From: Nocardia sp. NBC_00565
Lineage (GTDB): Bacteria; Actinomycetota; Actinomycetes; Mycobacteriales; Mycobacteriaceae
Length of the DNA: 64,000 nucleotides
Direction of reading: 5' to 3'
Assembly (NCBI RefSeq): GCF_036345915.1
Contig: NZ_CP107785.1
Coordinates: forward strand, 3,534,001-3,598,000
Under the pieces are notes generated by a model that saw only the letters and a list, made by a program, of their open reading frames with translations, was not told where the DNA came from and made no database searches. The translations under genes were made by a program, and so were the position numbers. Below, piece after piece: positions 42,736 to 50,370 of this stretch. The first letter of the stretch is position 1. Each line of letters begins with the position of its first letter.

Positions 42736-43914
42736 CTATTCGCCCGGCCGCAGCACGGCCCGGCCCGCGGCCAGTACGGCGGCGTCTTCCTGTGGTGGAT
42801 GCACCCGCACACACAGCACATCGCGTAAGTGCCGCTCCAACGGATTACGGCGGGTCAGGGCCGCGTTGCCGAGAGCGGCGACCGCGGTTTCGACCGCCGC
42901 GATCACTGATCTGGCGATCAGCACCTTCACCGGAGACAGTCGATTCGCGACGTCCGGTTCGTCGGCAGCCAGCCGCAGCAGCGTGCCGTACAGCAGCGTT
43001 TCGGCCTGAATGATCTGTGTTTCGATCTCACCGGCCACGGCCTGGATGCGTTCGGTGTCGGCGATCGGGTGGCCGAGCGCGGTCGGCACCCTGGTTCGGG
43101 CGTACTCGACGAATGCGGTGCGGGCCGCCCGAGCCACGCCCACATAGAGTGCGGCGTGTCCGAACGACGAGGGACCGGCGGTCGCCGCCGGATCCCGGTA
43201 GACGCCGTCCTGCTGCGGTATCTCCAGGAAGTTTCCGCGCGGTACGGCGACATCGGTGTAGCTGACATCGTGGGTGTTCGAGGCGCGCAGACCCAGATGG
43301 TCCCAGGAATCGCGCCAGGCGATACCGTCCGCATCGGCGGGCACGATGAAATGTCCTACCCGCAAGGGAGTTTCGTCGGTCACGGCCCACACGAGGTGGT
43401 AAGCGAGTGCCCGTCCGCCGGTGGCGAAGGTCTTGTGCCCATTGAGAATCCACCCGGACTCGGTACGGCCGGCAACGGTGGCGGGCAGTCCGCCCCGAGC
43501 GGGTGCGCCCAGTTCGGGCTCGGCCCGGATCGCGTTCACCAGCGCCGGACCCTCGGCCGATCGGCGCAGCAGCTCGGCGTACACGTCCTCCGGCCAGCCA
43601 CCGGCTACAGTCTGGATCCGGTGTGCCGCAAGATTATTGGCGGCGATCAGCGCGACCGACGGATCGCCCTCACCGAGTGCCACCAGGATTCGCACCACCT
43701 CGAGCGGATCGAGCTCGGGTCCGCCATAGCGCGCGGCCACCGTTGCGGTGAGATAGCCGCCGCGATGCGCGGCCGCCAGACCCGCGGCCGGGATCTCGCC
43801 ACTGCGGTCGTAAGCGGCTGCAGTGGCGGCGATTTCGGCTGTCAGCGCGGCAAGCGCGGCAGGCGAGGTATCGGGAACGGTCAGGGTGACCGGCCCGGCC
43901 GATACGGTGGTCAC
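42736..43914 (-). CDS. acyl-CoA dehydrogenase-fold monooxygenase-like protein (DszC/SfnB type)
   Basis: A 392-residue flavoprotein, MTTVSAGPVTLTVPDTSPAA. The N-terminal helical domain has AAAHRGGYLTATVAARYGGP, the central part LNGHKTFATGGRALAYHLVW and WDHLGLRASNTHDVSYTDVA, and the C-terminal part FGHAALYVGVARAARTAFVE. The HLGLRASNTHDV region and the lack of a clear dehydrogenase Glu point to the DszC/SfnB/NcnH group, FMNH2-dependent monooxygenases used in sulfur compound oxidation. It overlaps the SsuD-like gene by 4 bases, a pairing seen in sulfone and sulfonate utilisation. Confidence 0.82.
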   Translation of the reverse strand: MTTVSAGPVTLTVPDTSPAALAALTAEIAATAAAYDRSGEIPAAGLAAAHRGGYLTATVAARYGGPELDPLEVVRILVALGEGDPSVALIAANNLAAHRIQTVAGGWPEDVYAELLRRSAEGPALVNAIRAEPELGAPARGGLPATVAGRTESGWILNGHKTFATGGRALAYHLVWAVTDETPLRVGHFIVPADADGIAWRDSWDHLGLRASNTHDVSYTDVAVPRGNFLEIPQQDGVYRDPAATAGPSSFGHAALYVGVARAARTAFVEYARTRVPTALGHPIADTERIQAVAGEIETQIIQAETLLYGTLLRLAADEPDVANRLSPVKVLIARSVIAAVETAVAALGNAALTRRNPLERHLRDVLCVRVHPPQEDAAVLAAGRAVLRPGE

Positions 43915-45098
43915 GACCGCCCCGCCGCGGCCAGCGCACCCGGATGCTCGGCCTGCAGGGTGCCGCGCCGCCCGGTCGCTTCGCGATGCGCCAATTCCTG
44001 GCGGACCAGCGGCAATACATAGCGGCCGTAGTCGATAACGTCATTGAGGGTGTCGTAGCCGCGAATAGATACCAGATCAGCGCCGAGGTCGATGTAGTCC
44101 ACGATCGCCGCGGCCACCGTCTCCGGGCTGCCGACCAATGCGGTGGACGCACCGGCGGCATTGGTCGCCGCGGCCGTGCGGGTCCACAGCGCGCGATCGT
44201 AAACGTCTTGGCGACTGGCGAATTCGAGCAGACGCTGCGACCCGACGTTCTCCGGCTTCGCTCCCGCATACTGCTTGCGCAGCGCACCGGTCCGGAAGGT
44301 GTGCTCGATCCGAGCGACGTAGTCGTGGGCCTTTGCCCAGGCGAGTTCGTCGGTTCGGTCGATGATCGGACGGAAGGTCACCCAGATGCGCGGGCGATCG
44401 GTGCGCCCGGCCGCGGCCGCGATCGCGTGCACCCGTTCGATCTGACTCTTGATATCGGCCAACGGTTCGCCCCAGAAGCTGAATATATCCGCCTTCCGGC
44501 CGCCGATGCCGAACGACGCGTCGGAGGAACCGCCGATCGAGATCGGAATGGATCCGGCGTACGGAGCGAATCCGGGTCCGAACCCGTCGAACCGGTAGTG
44601 CGCGCCGTCGTGCGAGAACGGCTCGGTCTTCGTCCACGCGTCGCGCAGGATGTCGATGTACTCGTCGGTGCGGGCGTAGCGCTGCTCCTTCGACAGGTAG
44701 TCGCCTTGCCGTGCCTGCTCGGCGGCATTGCCGCCGGAGATCAGATGGACCACCGCGCGGCCCTCGGTGAGCTGGTCGAGCGTGGCCAACTGCTGTGCGG
44801 CGACGGTCGGGAACACGGTGTTCGGCCGCAGCGCGACAATGGGCTTCAGTCGCTCGCTGAGCTGCCCGACCGCTGAGGCGAGTACGAACGAATCCGCGCT
44901 GGCCGACGCGTAGGGCAGCAATGTCAGATCGAAGCCGCCGTCCTCGAGCGCCCGGACATAGCGGCGCAGGAAGGCAAGATCGATGCCGCGGCTGGGTATC
45001 GGGTTCAGTTCGGTGGCGGGGTTGAGGTGCGTCAGGCTGATGAACTCCACCTTCGACGCGGCAGTGGCGGGCACCGAATCCCCTGGATCGACTGTCAT
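43911..45098 (-). CDS. SsuD-like LLM-class FMNH2-dependent monooxygenase
   Basis: A 395-residue bacterial luciferase-like protein, MTVDPGDSVPATAASKVEFI. SsuD-type segments include LRPNTVFPTVAAQQLATLDQ, GRAVVHLISGGNAAEQARQG, YARTDEYIDILRDAW and SDASFGIGGRKADIFSFWGE. Family members split alkanesulfonates or dialkyl sulfones to aldehyde and sulfite with FMNH2 and O2. It is the first gene of the minus-strand operon that also carries the DszC-like enzyme and a complete importer. No flavin reductase is in the window; one from elsewhere would be needed. Confidence 0.87.
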   Translation of the reverse strand: MTVDPGDSVPATAASKVEFISLTHLNPATELNPIPSRGIDLAFLRRYVRALEDGGFDLTLLPYASASADSFVLASAVGQLSERLKPIVALRPNTVFPTVAAQQLATLDQLTEGRAVVHLISGGNAAEQARQGDYLSKEQRYARTDEYIDILRDAWTKTEPFSHDGAHYRFDGFGPGFAPYAGSIPISIGGSSDASFGIGGRKADIFSFWGEPLADIKSQIERVHAIAAAAGRTDRPRIWVTFRPIIDRTDELAWAKAHDYVARIEHTFRTGALRKQYAGAKPENVGSQRLLEFASRQDVYDRALWTRTAAATNAAGASTALVGSPETVAAAIVDYIDLGADLVSIRGYDTLNDVIDYGRYVLPLVRQELAHREATGRRGTLQAEHPGALAAAGRS

Positions 45099-45369
45099 GC
45101 TGGTCCTTCCCGGTCGGCGTGGCGCGGGCGCGCGGCCGTACCGAATTCGCTAGGGCTCGACGGTGGGATGTCATGGTAGGGAGCAGCTGCGCGCCGAAAC
45201 CAGAGTTTCGATCATGGTTTTCGATCTATATCGCCGATCGGAACCGATAGCCCGGATACCCCCGCTACCAGGATGTTCCGATCTCACAGATTCAAAGGGT
45301 GCGCATTTCGGGCCGAATGTAGTTGCGTGGTGCCATCCGAATGTCGAGGCGGAGGCAGGTGGGCGCGCA
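45099..45369. promoter_or_regulatory. divergent promoter region between the SsuD-like operon and the LysR gene
   Basis: No gene is supported in these 271 bases. The central part (45215-45270) is locally richer in A/T and contains ATCTATAT and the symmetric CGATCGGAACCGATAG-like stretch (45234-45251), reasonable places for a LysR site and the divergent promoters. Assignment is by position only. Confidence 0.35.
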
Positions 45370-46248
45370 ATGGCAGATCCCTTGGACTTGGTGCATCTAC
45401 AGACCCTGGTGGCCATCGCCGACACCGGCGGCTTCCGGCGGGCGGCCGACGCACTGCATTTGAGTCAGCCGACCGTCAGCCAGCATGTGCGGTTGTTGGA
45501 GCGTCGGCTGAAGCGAACGCTGGTCGAAAAGGACGGCCGCGGTTCACGTTTCACCGTCGACGGCGAACGTTTCGTGGTCGAGGCGCGCACGCTGCTCGCA
45601 GCGCACGACCGGCTGCTCGAGCGCTTCGTCGTGACGGATCCGAATCGGATCACCATCGGGTCCACCGAACACGCCGCCGATGGACTGCTGCCGGAACTGC
45701 TCGGTGTATTGCGTGGTGCGTATCCGGATGTGTACCTGCACTTTCGGATCGATCGATCCACCAGCCTCACCGAATCGGTGACCAAGGGCGCGCTCGATCT
45801 CGCGGTGGTGCTCGGCGGTAATGCCGAACCGGTCGGTGCGGAGGTCGGTGAACTCCAGTTGCGCTGGGTCGCCGCCCCGGGATGGCAGTTGGCCCCCGCC
45901 CAGGGCCCGATTTCCCTGGTTGCTTTCGAGGAACCGTGTAGCTTGCGCAAACGCGCCCTGCACCGCCTGGCCGAGTTGGGCTACGACGTCTCGGTCGCCG
46001 CCGAATCCGGGAGTCTCGACGGTGTTCTAGCCGCCGCACAGGCAGGCCTTGGTATCGCGCTGCTGCCGTTCCATGCGGCCGTCCCCCGCGGTCTCGCGGA
46101 AGTGACCGATTTGCCAACGATGGGCTGCATCGACGTGCGACTGGTCGCCCGACGTGGACTGGGCCCCGATATCGAACTAACCGCCGTCGAGGCGATCACC
46201 ACGCATTACCGGTCGATGACCGGACGTCAACTGAGGGGAGTCGCGTAA
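45370..46248 (+). CDS. LysR-family transcriptional regulator
   Basis: A 292-residue regulator starting MADPLDLVHLQTLVAIADTG at ATG 45370. The winged helix-turn-helix is FRRAADALHLSQPTVSQHVR, LLERRLKRTLVEKDGRGSRF, followed by a periplasmic-binding-like effector domain (ITIGSTEHAADGLLPELLGV, LDLAVVLGGNAEPVGAE). It is divergent from the SsuD-like operon and translationally coupled (TAATG) to a sulfurtransferase, so it is the likely local regulator of sulfur-compound use, in the manner of CysB/Cbl (inference). Confidence 0.88.
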   Translation: MADPLDLVHLQTLVAIADTGGFRRAADALHLSQPTVSQHVRLLERRLKRTLVEKDGRGSRFTVDGERFVVEARTLLAAHDRLLERFVVTDPNRITIGSTEHAADGLLPELLGVLRGAYPDVYLHFRIDRSTSLTESVTKGALDLAVVLGGNAEPVGAEVGELQLRWVAAPGWQLAPAQGPISLVAFEEPCSLRKRALHRLAELGYDVSVAAESGSLDGVLAAAQAGLGIALLPFHAAVPRGLAEVTDLPTMGCIDVRLVARRGLGPDIELTAVEAITTHYRSMTGRQLRGVA

Positions 46249-47120
46249 TGGGCGCGCACACGGACACACTGATCACCGTCGCGGAACTGGCCGACCTGAT
46301 CGACGCCGCCGAACCGGTCACCATCCTGGATGTGCGCTGGCAGTTGGGTCGGCCCGACGGCCGCCTCGCCTACGGGGACGGCCATCTTCCCGGCGCGGTC
46401 TACGTGGATCTGGAAACCGAGTTGTCCGATCATTCGGCGCGAGGGCGCGGTCGACATCCACTGCCGAGCGGATCCGCCGTACAGGCCGCGGCGCGGCGCT
46501 GGGGCGTGCGCGCCGGAGTTCCGATCGTGCTGTACGACAACTGGAATCGAGCAGGCTCGGCGCGGGCCTGGTGGGTGCTGCGGGCCGCGGGTATTCCCGA
46601 CGTTCGGATTCTCGATGGTGGACTGGCCGCGTGGGTTGCGGCCGGGCGGGGACTCGCGACCGGTGGCGAACATCCACACGATGGTGATATTGAAGTGCCG
46701 CACGAAAACCTGTACACCGGAGCGCTTCCAACATTGACCGCCGCGCAGGCCGCCGCCATCACGAACAGCGGCGTGCTGATAGACGCTCGCGCACCCGAAC
46801 GATTCCGCGGGGAGTCCGAACCGGTCGACCTCGCCGCCGGACACATCCCCGGCGCGCGCAACGTGCCCAACGGCGCCCTCCTCGACGATCGTGGATTCTT
46901 CCGCCCCGCAGCGGAACTCGACGCAGTGTTCACCGCCGCCGGCGTCCGCGACGCGGCCGCAGTGGGTGCCTACTGCGGGTCCGGTGTCACCGCGGCGGTG
47001 GACATCGCCGCACTCCGGATCATCGGCATCGACGCGGCACTGTTTCCCGGATCGTGGTCGGAGTGGAGCACGGACCCCACTCGTCCGGTCGCGACCGGCC
47101 CGGCAGAGGCACGCGCCTGA
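46248..47120 (+). CDS. thiosulfate/3-mercaptopyruvate sulfurtransferase (two-domain rhodanese)
   Basis: A 290-residue tandem rhodanese protein, MGAHTDTLITVAELADLIDA. The N-terminal inactive domain has TILDVRW, GHLPGAVYVDLETELSD and ARAWWVLRAAGIPDVRILDG; the C-terminal catalytic domain has VLIDARAPERFRGESEPVD and the active loop YCGSGVTA with Cys243. It transfers sulfane sulfur to a thiophilic acceptor. Coupling to the LysR gene and position opposite the SsuD-like operon tie it to sulfur assimilation. Confidence 0.9.
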   Translation: MGAHTDTLITVAELADLIDAAEPVTILDVRWQLGRPDGRLAYGDGHLPGAVYVDLETELSDHSARGRGRHPLPSGSAVQAAARRWGVRAGVPIVLYDNWNRAGSARAWWVLRAAGIPDVRILDGGLAAWVAAGRGLATGGEHPHDGDIEVPHENLYTGALPTLTAAQAAAITNSGVLIDARAPERFRGESEPVDLAAGHIPGARNVPNGALLDDRGFFRPAAELDAVFTAAGVRDAAAVGAYCGSGVTAAVDIAALRIIGIDAALFPGSWSEWSTDPTRPVATGPAEARA

Positions 47121-47127
47121 CCGATCA

Positions 47128-48477
47128 TTACACCTTCCCCGGATTGAACAGCCCCGAGGGGTCGAGCGCGGCGCGCACCGCACGCTGTACGCGTAATGCG
47201 TCCGGCCCCAGTTCGCGCTCCAACCAGCGCCGCTTGAGCACGCCGACCCCGTGTTCGCCGGTAATCGTGCCACCCAATTCCAGTGCGGTTGCGAATATTT
47301 CGTCGGCGGCGTCGGACGCACGCCGCTCGGCCGACGCGTCCTCGGGCGGTACCACGATGATCGGATGCAGATTGCCGTCACCCGCATGGCCGAAGGTGTA
47401 GATCTGACTGCGGTGTCGCTCGGCGATCTCGGTGATACGGCGAACGGCATCCGCGATCCGAGTCCTCGGCACCGCGATATCCTCGATCAGCACCCGGCCG
47501 TACCGTTCCAGCGCGGGCAGCGCCGAACGGCGGACCGCGAGCAGTTCGTCGGCCACATCCGGATCGTCACCCACCAGGACGCGAGACGTGAACTGCCCAA
47601 AGGTGGATTCGATAATCCTGGCCTCCGCGTCGGCACCGAATCCGTCGGTCTGCGCGACCACGAACGCACCAGCCGACTGCGCTCGAACGCCCAAGAAGTC
47701 CTGCGCTTCCCGCAGGGACCGCTCATCGAGCAACTCGAGCAGCGACGGCCGCACGCGCGCGGACAGCACCGCGGCCGTGGCCGCGGCGGCCTGCTCGACA
47801 TCGGCGAAGTAGGCCGCGACGGTCACGGTGCGCACCGGAATCGGGTGCAGCCGCACCGTCGCCGACACGATCACGCCCAGCGTGCCCTCCGATCCGGTGA
47901 ACAAACTGGTCAGATCCAGGCCCGCAACACCTTTCGCAGTACGCCGTCCGGTGTGGATCAGTCGGCCATCGGCGAGCACAACGCTCAACCCGAGCACCGA
48001 ATCACCGGTGACGCCGTATTTGACGCAGCGCAGCCCACCGGCATTCGTGGCGATATTGCCGCCGATGGTAGAGATGGCGACGCTGGCCGGATCGGGAACG
48101 TAGCGCAGACCGTGCCGCCCGGCCTCGGCGTCGAGTTGTGCCGCGCTGACACCGGCCTGCACCACCGCGAGCTCATCCGCGGGTGCGATCTCGAGTATCC
48201 GATCGAGACGGCTCACATCGAGAATCAAGGATCCCGCACCGGCACTCGCGCCCCCGGCCAACCCGCTGCCACCACCCCGCACGACCACCGTCAGACCGGC
48301 ATCGGCCGCGAGAATCACCGCCCGCCGCACATCGTCGACGTCCGCGGCGACGACCAGCACCTCTGGCGCACTCGACGGCACATAGCCGGAACGGTCGGTC
48401 CGGTAGGCGACCGGGATGTCCTCGCCGACATAGACGGCACCGGAGATCGACTCCGTCCAGGTGGTCGAAACAGACAT
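47128..48477 (-). CDS. FAD-binding oxidase/dehydrogenase, GlcD/D-lactate dehydrogenase type
   Basis: A 449-residue PCMH-type flavoprotein, MSVSTTWTESISGAVYVGED. The FAD domain has VVVRGGGSGLAGGASAGAGS, IGGNIATNAGGLRCVKYGVT and LTSLFTGSEGTLGVIVSATV; the C-terminal substrate domain ends TITGEHGVGVLKRRWLEREL and DPSGLFNPGKV. Such enzymes oxidise 2-hydroxy acids (glycolate, D-lactate) to 2-oxo acids. It is convergent with the sulfurtransferase (7 bases apart). It might handle a hydroxy acid released by the adjacent pathway, but that is not shown. Confidence 0.9.
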   Translation of the reverse strand: MSVSTTWTESISGAVYVGEDIPVAYRTDRSGYVPSSAPEVLVVAADVDDVRRAVILAADAGLTVVVRGGGSGLAGGASAGAGSLILDVSRLDRILEIAPADELAVVQAGVSAAQLDAEAGRHGLRYVPDPASVAISTIGGNIATNAGGLRCVKYGVTGDSVLGLSVVLADGRLIHTGRRTAKGVAGLDLTSLFTGSEGTLGVIVSATVRLHPIPVRTVTVAAYFADVEQAAAATAAVLSARVRPSLLELLDERSLREAQDFLGVRAQSAGAFVVAQTDGFGADAEARIIESTFGQFTSRVLVGDDPDVADELLAVRRSALPALERYGRVLIEDIAVPRTRIADAVRRITEIAERHRSQIYTFGHAGDGNLHPIIVVPPEDASAERRASDAADEIFATALELGGTITGEHGVGVLKRRWLERELGPDALRVQRAVRAALDPSGLFNPGKV

Positions 48478-48943
48478 CGAATGGACTCCCTACTTCAGTG
48501 GCGTGGGCGGCACGGAAACCGACCATTCATCATGTCCGATCACGGCGCGTACCGATAAGCCAGGAATGATCGAACTGTCCGATAAGTGCCGTCCAATCCC
48601 GCGCTGCTGGCCGCGGTCCACGGGTCTCGGTACTGCCACCGTGCCAGGTGTTCAATGGGAGCACCCGGATCTGTCGTACCGCGGACGCACCAGCGACAAC
48701 GGCCATCACCGCACCGGCCGCGAGCGCTCCGGCCGCCCCTGCCGACCCAAGTCATCAGTGTCACCGGTGTGCCGGCGGGCTGTGATTGTTCGGGTGGGGC
48801 CGACTGGTCGGTTTTCTGGCTGGTACAACTGGTCAGAACTGTCGCAGAGGCATTTTCCGCGCCGGCACACTCCGAAGTCCGCGGTGTAGAGGACTTAACG
48901 CGATACGACCTCTCAGCCGATGTACACACCCCATCCTCATCTG
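48478..48943. other. gene-poor stretch containing a decayed gene fragment
   Basis: These 466 bases lie between the GlcD-like and phosphatase-family genes. Apart from the fragment described at 48620-48756 no coding region is supported; the possible frames on both strands lack family resemblance. Confidence 0.4.
48620..48756 (-). pseudogene. remnant of the 5' end of an endonuclease/exonuclease/phosphatase-family gene
   Basis: The minus strand reads GALAAGAVMAVVAGASAVRQ then IRVLPLNTWHGGS, matching GGALAAGAVMAIAAAVPAAR and IRVLALNTWHSGS of the intact gene at 48944-50002. DNA of the two copies is also clearly alike, e.g. the GCACCCGGATCTGTCGT block at 48660 and 49899. Only the signal region and first strand remain, and the frame is not open beyond it. 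It looks like the debris of a tandem duplication on the same strand. Confidence 0.6.
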
Positions 48944-50002
48944 TCAGTCGGCGAGTTGGTATGTCGCGACGATGCCTTTGTGGTCGCTGCCCCACTGCGC
49001 TGGCGAGGCGAGGAAATTGTCCTGGGTTGGTTCCTGCGCTCGGGTATCGCGCACGACGGACCCGCGCGGGCCGATGATGCCGACCGCAGACAGACACAGC
49101 GCGGCACCATGAGCGAAGATGTAGTCGACTCGGTCGCGTTCGTCGGCCTCAGGAGCCCAGGCGAGTTCGGAGACATCCACATCGACGTTGTCCGACGGCC
49201 AGGTGAGTCCGGGATGGGTTGCCGGGTCCGGATACATCGATCGGTACGCATCGATGAAACCGGCTTGTTGCAGGCGTCGAGTGGTCTCCCACGCCAACAC
49301 CACACCGTTGTGGTCGAACAAGTTCGCTGTGGCGGGCGTCCAATCCAGCAGGGACGGCTCGTTCAGGTCGCCACCCATGATGACCGAAGACCCGTCGGCG
49401 ATCTCGGCTTTCGCGTCGGCGAGAAAGTTGCTGATGACCCCGGAGCGGCCCGAAGCCGCGTTGATGCGCTGGATCACGGCAAGGTCGGTCACTGGACCGT
49501 CCGGCAGCTTGTTCCACTCGTGCTCGGCGAACTCGCCCGGCGCCGGGGCTCCGGGTCCGTACCCTCGGGGCAGGTTGCAGGCATACCAGCGATACTCCAG
49601 ATGCGCGGAGTAGACGGTGAGGAGCTTTCCGTCGATGTTCAACCGCGCCTTGACCATCCATTGCAGATCGGCGCTGTCCTGGACCGGAAACACCGACAGA
49701 ATTCCCGTGTCGTGCGAGGGGACGGCGTTGAACTCGCGCCCCCGCCGCACCAGTTCGGCCGCGACGGCCGTGGTCGCTTCGGTTGCCTCCGAGAGCAGCA
49801 CGATCGAGGCCTGTGTCGAGATGATGAGATCGGTGATCAGCTGAATACCATTGGAGATTTTGCTGCCGCTGTGCCACGTGTTCAATGCGAGCACCCGGAT
49901 CTGTCGTGCCGCGGGCACAGCAGCGGCAATGGCCATCACCGCACCGGCCGCGAGCGCTCCGCCCGCCCCTGCCGACCCCAAGTCATCATCGCTTCGCGTC
50001 AT
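48944..50002 (-). CDS. endonuclease/exonuclease/phosphatase-family protein, probably exported
   Basis: A 352-residue protein from ATG 50002 (MTRSDDDLGSAGAGGALAAG). The first 35 residues include a hydrophobic stretch ending in VPAARQ, so a signal peptide or anchor is likely. The EEP fold follows: IRVLALNTWH (strand 1), IVLLSEAT (metal Glu), LTVYSAHLEYRWYACN, VIMGGDLNEPSLLDWTPAT (GDxN) and WGSDHKGIVATYQL (catalytic His). Family members are Mg-dependent phosphodiesterases acting on nucleic acid, phospholipid or inositol phosphate; substrate is unknown. Its promoter lies in the 368-base gap 50003-50370. Confidence 0.85.
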   Translation of the reverse strand: MTRSDDDLGSAGAGGALAAGAVMAIAAAVPAARQIRVLALNTWHSGSKISNGIQLITDLIISTQASIVLLSEATEATTAVAAELVRRGREFNAVPSHDTGILSVFPVQDSADLQWMVKARLNIDGKLLTVYSAHLEYRWYACNLPRGYGPGAPAPGEFAEHEWNKLPDGPVTDLAVIQRINAASGRSGVISNFLADAKAEIADGSSVIMGGDLNEPSLLDWTPATANLFDHNGVVLAWETTRRLQQAGFIDAYRSMYPDPATHPGLTWPSDNVDVDVSELAWAPEADERDRVDYIFAHGAALCLSAVGIIGPRGSVVRDTRAQEPTQDNFLASPAQWGSDHKGIVATYQLAD

Positions 50003-50370
50003 CAACCCATCATGGCCTCCATCGAGATGCCCACGATTGCGAGCAGTGCTGCTGCAGCACATCCAGGCTCAGGTGAGGGCCTACCGGCTGTCGCGCCGGA
50101 AGGATGGCCGTGCTGTTCGACGGCTCACTGGAACCCGCGAAGCGGCATCTCCGGACGGCCGCGAACGCATGGCCGTGCCGGCTCATACGGCTGTCCTGGG
50201 GCGGGGACATGCCGATCGGGATCGTGCGGCCCGCATTGCAATTCCCCGATCAGCGCGTCGAATCGGTGACATGATTGGCTTCAGTTTCCTACATCTACCT
50301 GCCTAGACTCGAGTCCTGACCACCGGCAGTGCGGTTCCCGCGTGCGCGGTCGCCATTGTTGGCACGTGGC
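50003..50370. other. intergenic region without a recognised gene
   Basis: A 368-base gap between the poly-HAMP kinase stop and the start of the phosphatase-family gene, both on the minus strand. I see no coding frame with family resemblance on either strand and no clear terminator. Confidence 0.4.
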
